Source: a virus
Virus record (IMG/VR): IMGVR_UViG_3300029915_000057
Span: 1-44,098 of that record
Reading direction: 5' to 3' (one strand)
Length of the DNA stretch: 44,098 nt
Program-made: the position numbers and the translations under genes
In this document: one piece after another, positions 24,394 through 30,715 of the stretch
Layout of the letters: each line of letters opens with the position of its first letter
Position numbering within the stretch: position 1 is the first letter of the stretch
Notes under the pieces: generated by a model
Database searches by the model: none
What the model was told of the DNA's origin: nothing
Seen by the model: the letters and a program-made list of their open reading frames with translations, nothing else

Positions 24394-24879
24394 ATGCCGA
24401 CGCTTGAACAAGACGTTCAGAACTTCCTCGCTCCGGTCGAGAAGGAAGCTGTTATGTTATGGGACGACTTTCTGAAGGGGATCAATTACCTCTCCAAGGA
24501 AGCTGCCCTGATCGCCAAATGGGTGGAGGGTGTTGATCCCGGCATCCAGAAACAGATCCAAGACTTCATCACGGTCGGGGAAAACGCGGCGACCCTATTG
24601 GTCGCCAAAGGCAACCCGGCTATCGCCAACTTCATCACGACTGGCGTTGACGCGGCTGAGCAGGGCGCGGCCAACTTCATTCAGAAGGTGACAGGCAACT
24701 CGGCTCTTGGCGTGTCAGCGTCTGCTCTCGTCACGGCAGGCATCTCTGACCTTGGAGCCATTACGTCCAGTGTCGCCACTGTTGGCTTTACCCGCGCTGT
24801 TGCGGGCCTTGCTGCTGCTGCGGCCCCGCTCTCTGCCGTAGCAGCCCTGGCCCCGGCACCTTCCGCTCCCACCGGCTAG
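24394..24879 (+). CDS. late-operon helical protein of unknown function
   Basis: 161 residues from the ATG at 24394, which has AAGGGAGA upstream; the open frame begins earlier but only within the spanin gene. The protein is Ala-rich and helical (DVQNFLAPVEKEAVMLWDDF; GENAATLLVAKGNPAIANFI). The C-terminus is Ala/Pro-rich (AAAAPLSAVAALAPAPSAP). It resembles small amphipathic phage proteins with no known role. It ends four bases before the next ATG. Confidence 0.6.
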   Translation: MPTLEQDVQNFLAPVEKEAVMLWDDFLKGINYLSKEAALIAKWVEGVDPGIQKQIQDFITVGENAATLLVAKGNPAIANFITTGVDAAEQGAANFIQKVTGNSALGVSASALVTAGISDLGAITSSVATVGFTRAVAGLAAAAAPLSAVAALAPAPSAPTG

Positions 24880-24883
24880 AGCC

Positions 24884-25258
24884 ATGTGCTCTGGCATGGC
24901 GGGGGCAATCGCCCTGTCCGTGCTCTTTTTGGCCGTGAGCATTGGACTAGCCATCTTAGGCCTCCAACTCTATATCATCTCTCTCCTCAGGAGGAACAAT
25001 ATGTCTACAGCCTCTGATCGTCTAACCGCCTCTGTGGGGGCGGTCGTCGCCTCTGTGGCGGCCAACACAACGGCAACCGGCGTTGCCACGGCCGAGATTG
25101 CGTCGCTCCAGACTGGTCCGGATGAAACCGTCCTGACCAGTGCGGCCGATGCCCTCGACGCCGCCAACACTCAGCTGGCCACCAACAACGCGGCCCTCAA
25201 CCCGCCGCCCCCGGCTCCTGCCACTACGGCAGCGGATACCTCTGCCCCAACTGGCTAA
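24884..25258 (+). CDS. small protein with two possible starts (membrane-anchored or soluble)
   Basis: From the ATG at 24884 the product has 124 residues with one strong membrane segment (IALSVLFLAVSIGLAILGLQ) followed by RR. An in-frame ATG at 25001 has a near-perfect AGGAGGA at 24989-24995 and would give an 85-residue soluble protein (MSTASDRLTASVGAVVASVA) ending in a Pro/Ala tail. The second start is much better equipped for translation. Both products could be made. It is the last gene before the terminator. Function unknown. Confidence 0.6.
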   Translation: MCSGMAGAIALSVLFLAVSIGLAILGLQLYIISLLRRNNMSTASDRLTASVGAVVASVAANTTATGVATAEIASLQTGPDETVLTSAADALDAANTQLATNNAALNPPPPAPATTAADTSAPTG

Positions 25259-25285
25259 TCCCGACTCACAGTCAGGAACCATCAG

Positions 25286-25314
25286 ACCCACCGGTGCAAG
25301 CCGGTGGGTTTTTT
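25286..25314 (+). terminator. rho-independent terminator of the late operon
   Basis: A perfect 9-bp GC-rich stem (ACCCACCGG 25286-25294 / CCGGTGGGT 25301-25309) with a 6-base loop is followed by a T-run (25309-25314). It lies 28 bases after the last + strand stop and separates the two convergent gene blocks. On the - strand there is no T-run, so it should work mainly rightward. Confidence 0.88.
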
Positions 25315-25320
25315 GTTGCC

Positions 25321-25449
25321 TCACCTCGCCGCGCTCACATGACTACGGTAATGAGGGCTTGCCAGGGTAAGGGCTCCGACTGAGGCGTGTTGGACGATAG
25401 AGCAGCTTGATAGGAGGGTGAGGAGGAGAAGGGGGAGGGTGCGGGTCAT
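25321..25449 (-). CDS. 42-residue lipoprotein
   Basis: The ATG overlaps the stop of the preceding gene (ATGA at 25446-25449). The N-terminus is a lipoprotein signal (MTRTLPLLLLTLLSSCS) with the clean lipobox LSSC at Cys16, leaving a mature peptide of 27 residues (SIVQHASVGALTLASPHYRS and so on). It is the last gene of the leftward series. It could be a superinfection-exclusion lipoprotein or an additional spanin-like peptide; neither can be shown here. Confidence 0.6.
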   Translation of the reverse strand: MTRTLPLLLLTLLSSCSIVQHASVGALTLASPHYRSHVSAAR

Positions 25450-26095
25450 GGGGTGTTCATACCGTTGCCGTCATCGTCTGCCCGTCTTGACGCCTCAAGA
25501 GCGCCACGTCGGGCAGCGAAAATCAGAGAGCGCAGGTCACGATCCTCAATGAGAAGGCTGCCGCCGTCGTCATATTCGCCGAGGTCTTTCCCGACGCGCG
25601 CAAAGAACGATTCCCAATCGTGGTCTGCTTCTGGCGTGTCATCGAAGGCAGGAAGGTGACGGAGCATGGCGCAGGACGGCTCGTCGCTTTCACGACTCCC
25701 CCCCTGATCGGCTCTGAAGGGCGGGAGGGAGCGTTGGGGGCGGCGGGTTGCACCGGATAGCTCCACGGCATCCAATGTGTTGCCTTGTAAATGGACGACC
25801 AGCACCCGTATTTGCCGAAATGGTAACGCTCCTCTATTGAGTGCCATGCGAACATGCTCCCTGCTTCGGGTTTCATGTCATCGGCATAGTCTAGAAAGAA
25901 CAGAGCCTTCATGTTTTGAGGGGTGTCTTTGTCCACAAGCCTCCACCCCTCCGGTTGAGCGCGGGCGAGGGCTAGGGCGAGAGCGTCGTAAACCGACCCG
26001 CACAAGCTATCGTGGAAACCGGGCGGCACTTCGTCGTATAAGTCCTCGACGGCGATCACGACGACCTCCGTGGCATGATCCAGCAGTGCGGTCAT
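25446..26095 (-). pseudogene. frame-disrupted (or frameshift-expressed) DUF551-like protein
   Basis: From the ATG at 26095 the frame reads well through FAWHSIEERYHFGKYGCWSS to ATHWMPW, reminiscent of the THWMPLP ending of DUF551 proteins. After a G7 run (25704 to 25698 on this strand) the codon quality drops and the frame stops at 25523 with 190 residues. In the -1 frame the downstream part looks genuine (CAMLRHLPAFDDTPEADHDW; FFARVGKDLGEYDDGGSLLI) and ends at 25446. One extra G would give one 216-residue protein. AGG GGG GGA also fits a slippery G_GGG_GGA site, so programmed frameshifting is possible. Confidence 0.55.
25698..25704 (-). repeat. G7 homopolymer at a frame change
   Basis: Seven G in the coding strand lie exactly where the two good coding frames meet. 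It may be a slippage hotspot, a programmed -1 site or a base-calling error. Confidence 0.6.
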
Positions 26096-26400
26096 TGGTC
26101 TCTCCGATAGGTGACGCCCTGGTAAGTAAATTCTGCCGGGCGACGGTCGCCAACGTATTGCTCCGTCCAATCATAGGGCTCCACAGGGGTCATCCCTTCC
26201 GCTAAACAGAGAACCCTGTAGGTGGCGTAGTCTGCCTGGGCTGCACGGATTTCCAATCGTCGAGCATCACGCGAGAGTTCTGCCTGACCTTCCGGCACGC
26301 GACACAGATCACAAAGGCGATAGAAGAAAAGCGCATCGGAAAACCATCGCGCTGCCAAATCTGGCCGAACCACTGGAAGGGGAGTGGGGTTTCTCTTCAT
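26092..26400 (-). CDS. small conserved-looking phage protein
   Basis: 102 residues from the ATG at 26400 (GGAAAGG directly upstream); upstream residues in this frame lie in the preceding gene. It contains helical sequence (ARWFSDALFFYRLCDLCRVP; ARRLEIRAAQADYATYRVLC) and ends AEFTYQGVTYRRDQ. It overlaps the next gene downstream by four bases (ATGA). Not recognised. Confidence 0.55.
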   Translation of the reverse strand: MKRNPTPLPVVRPDLAARWFSDALFFYRLCDLCRVPEGQAELSRDARRLEIRAAQADYATYRVLCLAEGMTPVEPYDWTEQYVGDRRPAEFTYQGVTYRRDQ

Positions 26401-26414
26401 CCTTTCCACCCTTT

Positions 26415-26798
26415 TCACCCTTTTCCCCTGTACGCGATCAAGGCGGCGTAAGCATTCCGCATCGCTTCGTCGCCGGTCGTCGGCTTGGGGTTGATCCAAA
26501 AGGCGTTGCTCATAATGCGAACCTCCTCCTCGCTCAATCCCGGTGGATCAGGCGGTGTGGCGAGGGCTAGCCATCCGTGTTCGCGGGGCCATGCGTTGCC
26601 AAGCGTGCTCTCGAACGCGAACAGCGCGGGCTCCATGCGACGAACCGCCATCATGACGCCATCGGCTTGGTCTTTAGATATGAACCGCAGGGCCTTGTCG
26701 TGGTCATTTGTCCACCGGAAAGCGGGGTAATGGCCTATGGTGATCGTTTCGAGATATTGAGCGCCGGGGGCCTCGATCAGCCAAGCAAAGTCTGTCAT
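26415..26798 (-). CDS. small phage protein of unknown function
   Basis: 127 residues. The pattern WLIEAPGAQYLETITIGHYP, then FRWTNDHDKALRFISKDQAD and MMAVRRMEPALFAFE, is one I recognise as recurring in small phage genes that have no assigned role. It probably forms a compact alpha/beta fold. Its ATG overlaps the stop of the upstream gene (ATGA at 26795-26798). Confidence 0.65.
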   Translation of the reverse strand: MTDFAWLIEAPGAQYLETITIGHYPAFRWTNDHDKALRFISKDQADGVMMAVRRMEPALFAFESTLGNAWPREHGWLALATPPDPPGLSEEEVRIMSNAFWINPKPTTGDEAMRNAYAALIAYRGKG

Positions 26799-27352
26799 GG
26801 TTTCACCTTCACGATGTTTTCAGCCACCAACGCTGCAAGCACTGATCGCGCACCGTCGCGGTAGTTCCAGTCCATATCCATACTGTCGCCAATCGCGTCC
26901 GAGATCGTGTCAAGCAACTCCTCGCGGTCGTGTTCGGCTGGACCGGAGCGGGCTAGGGCGGCTTCTAGGGCGGCGCGGGCTTCGTCTTTCCAGTCCGACC
27001 ATTCGCCTTCGAGATACTTGCGGTCCTTCTCGCGGGACAGGTCGAGCCCGTCGCGACTGATGCAGAGCGCCCTCGCCACCGCCTCCACCAGTTTGTCCGT
27101 GACGATCAGGGGAGGGCGCACTTCGCAGTCGGCGTCGTCAGGGTCAGAGGCGGTCTTGCGGTCAAGCCATTCTTGACCGACAAGCATCGTCACTCCATCG
27201 TCCTGTGCGCGGCTGCGGTAGGCGTCCAAAGCGGCGTCGATCTCTTTGAGGTCGCGTCTGGCCTTGGCGGACTCCGAACACGTCACAACCCATCCGCGCG
27301 CATGTTTCAGCGCCTCCACCAGCTTGTCCGTGGGGTTTGTGGGGGAGGTCAT
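26795..27352 (-). CDS. hypothetical phage protein with helical repeats
   Basis: 185 residues from the ATG at 27352, chosen because it overlaps the preceding TGA (ATGA). It has two similar helical segments (DKLVEALKHARGW; DKLVEAVARALCISRDGLDL) and a C-terminal helical part (DREELLDTISDAIGDSMDMD). The DKLVEA motif occurs twice, which suggests that two related genes fused or that one was duplicated. Function unknown. Confidence 0.55.
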   Translation of the reverse strand: MTSPTNPTDKLVEALKHARGWVVTCSESAKARRDLKEIDAALDAYRSRAQDDGVTMLVGQEWLDRKTASDPDDADCEVRPPLIVTDKLVEAVARALCISRDGLDLSREKDRKYLEGEWSDWKDEARAALEAALARSGPAEHDREELLDTISDAIGDSMDMDWNYRDGARSVLAALVAENIVKVKP

Positions 27353-27591
27353 GGCTTCCACGTTAGCGCCTTCACCGCCCACATCTGGGCGCCTTGAAGT
27401 TCGGTAATGGCGATGGACGCGAGCCGCTTCGCCTCCGGCGAGGTTGTCGGCAGATTGCGGAAGGTGTCCATCTGATCGATGGCCGCAGCGTGGGTTAGCT
27501 TGCACTCGTTCACGGCGGCATCAGCCGACGGATTGAATGTAAGGCCCACGGCCTTTTGTCCGAAAGTCAGGGTTTCGCCTGTAGTGGTCAT
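27349..27591 (-). CDS. Acb2/Tad1-type cyclic-nucleotide sponge (anti-CBASS/anti-Thoeris)
   Basis: 80 residues in the size range of Acb2. The pattern TFGQKAVGLTFNPSADAAVN, then IDQMDTF and KRLASIAITELQGAQMWAVK and ALTWKP, matches the helical-hairpin domain named Acb2/Tad1 as I remember it. Acb2 oligomers bind cyclic di- and trinucleotides made by CBASS cyclases. Tad1-type proteins bind the gcADPR signal of Thoeris. Binding keeps the host effector from being activated. It overlaps neighbours by four bases and one base within a run of small genes. Recognition is by pattern; ligand is unknown. Confidence 0.65.
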   Translation of the reverse strand: MTTTGETLTFGQKAVGLTFNPSADAAVNECKLTHAAAIDQMDTFRNLPTTSPEAKRLASIAITELQGAQMWAVKALTWKP

Positions 27592-27866
27592 TATGCTGTT
27601 CCTTCTGGTGAAAGTCTGGCTTCGATGCGCGCTAGAACGTCTTTCAGCATCACCCGCACATCTAGTTTGTCGGCGTTGCTGATGTAGTTGAAACGACCCT
27701 CGGATTCATCAAGGTTGAACACGGTCAGGAAGAAGCCGACGCGCTTCTTGTCGGCGGGGCAGTCCTTGCCGTTGAAGATTTCGTCCAGACCGTGCGCCAG
27801 GCTGTTCATCAGCGCGTGATGCTCGGCAGAGATCGGCCCATGATCGGCGTGGTGCTTTTCAGCCAT
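27591..27866 (-). CDS. small phage protein, conserved type
   Basis: 91 residues from the ATG at 27866 (TGATG overlap with the upstream stop). The core ALMNSLAHGLDEIFNGKDCP, then KRVGFFLTVFNLDESEGRFN and YISNADKLDVRVMLKDVLAR, is a recurring phage small protein of unknown role as I remember it. Its stop overlaps the Acb2-like gene by one base, so the two are likely co-translated and may act in the same process. Confidence 0.68.
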   Translation of the reverse strand: MAEKHHADHGPISAEHHALMNSLAHGLDEIFNGKDCPADKKRVGFFLTVFNLDESEGRFNYISNADKLDVRVMLKDVLARIEARLSPEGTA

Positions 27867-28015
27867 CACCCCACCTCTTCCGCATGGCGTTGAGGGTTGG
27901 CCATTGGTGGCGTTTCGGGCCTGGGTTCCGGCTTGCACTCGTAGCGGTCAAGGACGTAGGGACAGTCCATGCCGTGCGGGCAAACTGCGTCGCGCTCTGG
28001 GCAGACTCGGATCAT
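27866..28015 (-). CDS. 49-residue Cys-rich small protein
   Basis: From the ATG at 28015, with a purine-rich GGGAGGGGGAGA directly upstream. Four Cys (residues 5, 12, 17, 26) in CPERDAVCPHGMDCPYVLDR YEC spacing suggest a zinc-binding knuckle. The tail is Pro-rich. A longer start at 28063 is possible. Function unknown. Confidence 0.58.
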   Translation of the reverse strand: MIRVCPERDAVCPHGMDCPYVLDRYECKPEPRPETPPMANPQRHAEEVG

Positions 28016-28104
28016 TCTCCCTCTCCCTCTCTTGCGGTGCGGGCGGTTTGGTAGGCTGTCCATGCTTTGTCGCGTGCCGCCTTATTCGCATGGCCCGCGC
28101 TCAA
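28012..28104 (-). CDS. possible 30-residue helical peptide or readthrough extension
   Basis: A TTG at 28104 opens a frame giving a helical peptide (AGHANKAARDKAWTAYQTAR and then TAREGGGE) whose TGA overlaps the next ATG (ATGA). It is in the same frame as the upstream gene, whose TAG is at 28120-28122, so it could also be a C-terminal extension reached by stop-codon readthrough. Codon quality is good. No clear ribosome-binding site. Confidence 0.38.
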   Translation of the reverse strand: MSAGHANKAARDKAWTAYQTARTAREGEGE

Positions 28105-28119
28105 CGGGCTGGGGTCCCG

Positions 28120-28662
28120 CTAATAAGCCTCCGCCGCCTCGATCCACGCCTCCCGCAACCGATCCACTTCCTCTTGTGTCATCTTGGGAGGTTCGGGCGG
28201 TAGGAAGTGGGCGCGTAGGCCAGCCACGATCCAGTTTTTGGTCATGGTCGGCACGTTTCCACGCGTTCCGACGTGCTTGCACACCGCCTCCACCGTCGCG
28301 ATGTGATGGCCAGCGGGCGTGAAGTCGGGGGATGGGGTCTCGGACGTGGCTGCTTGTGACCCGCCATCGTTTAAGCCAGCGTGAGGCGCACCTATCTGGC
28401 TCCGAGTTTCAGTCTCCCCTCCCGCTGCATCACGGGCGGCGCGGAGGTTGCTGATGATGGCCTCTTTCGTCGTTTGGCCGTAGCCGAATTTCGGCGTTCC
28501 CTCGGCCTGTTTGATCGCTTCCTCCCAAACCTCCCGCCTCGCAGCATCGAGATCGGTGGCGGGGACGTAGCGGATGGCGTTGGGGAAGCGATACCTATAT
28601 GTTTGATGCCAGAGAAGGCCGCTGGACCTCTCCATCCACACTTCCTTCGGGTGATCGGTCAT
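28120..28662 (-). CDS. hypothetical phage protein
   Basis: 180 residues, ATG overlapping the upstream TGA (ATGA). N-terminal part (SSGLLWHQTYRYRFPNAIRY; AARREVWEEAIKQAEGTPKF) is compact, the middle (about 85-115) is disordered, and the C-terminal half ends with a helix (MTQEEVDRLREAWIEAAEAY). The sequence continues in frame after its TAG stop with another good helical stretch, see the small entry at 28012-28104. Not recognised. Confidence 0.6.
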   Translation of the reverse strand: MTDHPKEVWMERSSGLLWHQTYRYRFPNAIRYVPATDLDAARREVWEEAIKQAEGTPKFGYGQTTKEAIISNLRAARDAAGGETETRSQIGAPHAGLNDGGSQAATSETPSPDFTPAGHHIATVEAVCKHVGTRGNVPTMTKNWIVAGLRAHFLPPEPPKMTQEEVDRLREAWIEAAEAY

Positions 28663-29414
28663 GCCGTTGGCTCCAGGTCTGCGTCAGACAGGGTGCACAT
28701 GCGCTTGACCAGATCGACCGCAGAGGCCTGCAGGGCGGTCGTGGTCGGTTTGAGTGCGTCCCGTGCGGCGGCCCGTGCGACGACCCGTGCGGCGGCCCGT
28801 GCGGCGTCCCATGCGACGTCCCCTGCGACGTCGCATGCGACGTCCCCTGCGACGTCCCCTGCGACGACCCGTGCGGCGGCCAATGCGGCGGCCCATGCGG
28901 CGTCCCGTGCGACGTCCCCTGCGACGTCCCCTGCGACGTCCCCTGCGGCGACCCCTGCGGCGGCCGAATCTTTGCGGATGGCCTGTAGTGTCGGCATGAG
29001 CGACGGGACTTTGGCGAAGTCGGTGATCTCGGGGAAAGCCTCAAGCGTCTCGGCTTGTTTCGTCAGTCCGGCGAGCCTAAGCCATGCGGGCGTCTGAACG
29101 CGGATAAACCAGTCTGCGGCCATGTTCGCCCGTCGCGCCTCAAGGGCTTTGCTTCCGCGTGTTCCGACGACGAGGGGGATCAGCGGCTTGAGAAGTTCGG
29201 TGCGCTCGTCGTCGGGGAGCGCATCGTTCCAACTCACCAGAAACTCCGTGATCACCGGACAGGCGCAGGCGGGATGATCCGACCATATCTCGCCCGCAAC
29301 ATAGGCGACGGCTTCCATGACGCAGGCGCCATCCGTAATCCCACGATGGCCTCCTGATTTCAGGGTTTTGATCCGCGCGAGGCGCTTGGGATCAATCGTC
29401 AGGGTCTCGGTCAT
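28659..29414 (-). CDS. protein with Ala-rich tandem-repeat domain
   Basis: 251 residues from the ATG at 29414. Residues 1-150 are a globular part (ITDGACVMEAVAYVAGEIWS; CPVITEFLVSWNDALPDDER). Residues about 152-220 are a four-residue tandem repeat (AGDVAGDVAGDV alternating with ARAAA), encoded by 12-bp DNA units. A helical C-terminus follows. Because the DNA unit is a multiple of three, unit gain or loss would keep the frame. The C-terminal overlap with the next gene is ATGA. Function unknown. Confidence 0.62.
   Translation of the reverse strand: MTETLTIDPKRLARIKTLKSGGHRGITDGACVMEAVAYVAGEIWSDHPACACPVITEFLVSWNDALPDDERTELLKPLIPLVVGTRGSKALEARRANMAADWFIRVQTPAWLRLAGLTKQAETLEAFPEITDFAKVPSLMPTLQAIRKDSAAAGVAAGDVAGDVAGDVARDAAWAAALAAARVVAGDVAGDVACDVAGDVAWDAARAAARVVARAAARDALKPTTTALQASAVDLVKRMCTLSDADLEPTA
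28757..28960 (-). repeat. 17 imperfect tandem copies of a 12-bp unit
   Basis: On the + strand the unit is CGTCCCCTGCGA with variants at four or five positions (CGGCCCGTGCGG and others). Seventeen complete units fill 204 bp and part of another follows. The run encodes the Ala-rich tetrapeptide repeat. Copy number may vary between relatives. Confidence 0.85.
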
Positions 29415-29538
29415 GGGATCTCCGGGTCTGGTGGGGTGTTGGGGGCGTTTTCGTTGGCGAGGTCCAGCAGCACATCCGCATGGCATTCGGCAAGCCGAAA
29501 TAGCAACCGCCCGTCTCTACGTAGAGCGCCGCGATCAT
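29392..29538 (-). pseudogene. remnant of a phage gene beginning MIAALYVETGG
   Basis: The ATG at 29538 overlaps the preceding TGA. The first 18 residues (MIAALYVETGGCYFGLPN) match the start of a phage protein family that I remember as continuing VDPWDE...RDARLYAGP. Here the frame then runs into AMRMCCWTSPTKTP and stops at 29392 inside the next gene. The remainder of the family is missing, so this looks like a deletion remnant. A different frame in the same stretch (29411-29506, TTG start) gives 31 good residues (FRLAECHADVLLDLANENAP) whose TGA overlaps the next ATG and may be a real small gene. Confidence 0.45.
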
Positions 29539-29729
29539 GGCGATTCCTCGGCTGGCGGCGTCCAGCCCGTATCGATCAGCGCGGCTTCAAAGGCCGAACA
29601 ATGTTGGAACAATGACCCATCTCGGCAGGCGCAGAACGCCGCATAGAGCGCGGCTCCTGGGATGCTACGGCTAACCGCGCTCGGCTCGTTGCCGCTGACA
29701 GACGGCGGGGCGAATAGGTCGGGGGCCAT
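29535..29729 (-). CDS. 64-residue small protein
   Basis: ATG at 29729, which overlaps the upstream stop by one base. It contains GAALYAAFCACRDGSLFQHC and SAFEAALIDTGWTPPAEESP, with three Cys. The DTGWTPP ending resembles short phage proteins of the small-gene regions. Its stop overlaps the following remnant gene (ATGA). Confidence 0.52.
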   Translation of the reverse strand: MAPDLFAPPSVSGNEPSAVSRSIPGAALYAAFCACRDGSLFQHCSAFEAALIDTGWTPPAEESP

Positions 29730-29965
29730 CACAAATCCTCCGTCACATCCCGCACACACTCATCGCAAAGAGCGCAGAGGTCATGGGGTTTGGCAGGAGA
29801 GCCACAGCGTTCGCATCGCGCGCCCAATCTGAACCGTTCCAGGGCCTCCCACCCGTCCACGGCGATCCGCATCCACGCCGACTTGTCCGTCGAGCGCATG
29901 GAGTCGAACTCGGGAACCATGCCGCGAACCAGGGCAAGCTGTTCACCTTGGGATAGGGCGATCAT
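29729..29965 (-). CDS. small zinc-ribbon protein
   Basis: 78 residues from the ATG at 29965 (overlap with the upstream stop). The C-terminus carries two CxxC pairs (CERCGSPAKPHDLCALCDEC), a zinc-ribbon pattern. The N-terminal half (LVRGMVPEFDSMRSTDKSAW) is helical. Such small Zn proteins often bind nucleic acid or a host partner. No specific role visible. Confidence 0.6.
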   Translation of the reverse strand: MIALSQGEQLALVRGMVPEFDSMRSTDKSAWMRIAVDGWEALERFRLGARCERCGSPAKPHDLCALCDECVRDVTEDL

Positions 29966-30153
29966 CACAACCTCAGCAACAAAGCAAGGATGAATGGGAG
30001 CAGGCCCAGGGCCAGTCCTCCGACGAAAGCGGCCCACTGACGGCGGCCTTGTGGAACGGCCCAGACGTTCACATTCCCTTTAGATAAGGGAATGTGGCGG
30101 TCGGCGGTGGCCCTTGCGCGGTTGCCGCCGTGGTCAAAAGGTGACTGGGTCAT
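29965..30153 (-). CDS. 62-residue tail-anchored membrane protein
   Basis: ATG at 30153. A polar N-terminal part of about 35 residues is followed by one C-terminal membrane segment (AAFVGGLALGLLPFILALLL). It overlaps the next small membrane protein gene by four bases, so the pair is likely made together. Confidence 0.55.
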   Translation of the reverse strand: MTQSPFDHGGNRARATADRHIPLSKGNVNVWAVPQGRRQWAAFVGGLALGLLPFILALLLRL

Positions 30154-30290
30154 TGCGCTGCCATCCACAGACGTTGGCAAAGGTTGAGGGCCAGGCGGAC
30201 GAGGCCGATGGCCAGGAGGAAGGCGTAGTAGGTGATCTTCAGGAAGACCACCACGAAGGCCAGAAGGATGATGACCCAAAAGAATGCCAT
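30150..30290 (-). CDS. 46-residue membrane peptide
   Basis: ATG at 30290, overlapping the preceding stop by one base. Almost the whole product is hydrophobic (MAFFWVIILLAFVVVFLKIT, then YYAFLLAIGLVRLALNLC), giving one long or two short membrane passes. Together with the 29965-30153 protein it forms a tiny membrane pair within the early region. Confidence 0.55.
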   Translation of the reverse strand: MAFFWVIILLAFVVVFLKITYYAFLLAIGLVRLALNLCQRLWMAAQ

Positions 30291-30715
30291 CACAGGTAAA
30301 TAACGTCTGGCGCCACAACCGGCGCGTGGATGGGGGCGACGGACCAGATCTCTTCGATCGGCATGTCGCGGTTTGCGGACCAGTCCTTGAGTTCGCCCTT
30401 TGAAAAGGCGGCCACGTGAGTCGGGGCGAACACCAATGCATCTGGGTGATCTTCCCATGCGATGGGGTCCGTGATCACTGAACTCATCTTCGGTGACCTT
30501 AGGCCAAGGGCAGCGCTGACTGCGCCGCCCTTCCAAACGTGGGTGACGCGGTAGCCAAGGGCGGCCAGGGCTGTCCGGGTCTCGGACGGCTTGGTTCCCT
30601 CCCGCATCCGGCGACCGGCCTTGGCCAGAGCGTCGTGGCAGGTTTCGTAGCTGAACCCGGTCACGTTGGCCAGAGCCGTCACGGCGCAGTCGTCTGTTTC
30701 GACGTCCCGGAGCAT
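30290..30715 (-). CDS. C39/papain-like putative cysteine peptidase
   Basis: 141 residues from the ATG at 30715 (TGATG overlap with the upstream stop). DDCAVTALANVTGFSYETCH has the nucleophile-type Cys10 followed by a helix. PTHVAAF gives His100, and Asp111 follows in KDWSANRD. That order (Cys, His, Asp) and the GRRMREGTKPSETRTALAAL stretch fit C39/papain-fold proteins found in phages. Activity is not certain and some family members are only structural homologues. Could target a host protein. Confidence 0.55.
   Translation of the reverse strand: MLRDVETDDCAVTALANVTGFSYETCHDALAKAGRRMREGTKPSETRTALAALGYRVTHVWKGGAVSAALGLRSPKMSSVITDPIAWEDHPDALVFAPTHVAAFSKGELKDWSANRDMPIEEIWSVAPIHAPVVAPDVIYL

Noticed and set aside
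28757-28960. CRISPR array
   Set aside because: Units are contiguous 12-mers without spacers and are inside a coding sequence.
28381-29097. + strand frames rich in ATSPATSP and RRPVRRP
   Set aside because: They come from reading the 12-bp repeat in other frames. The - strand gene fits the coupled operon, and no + strand gene is otherwise seen there.
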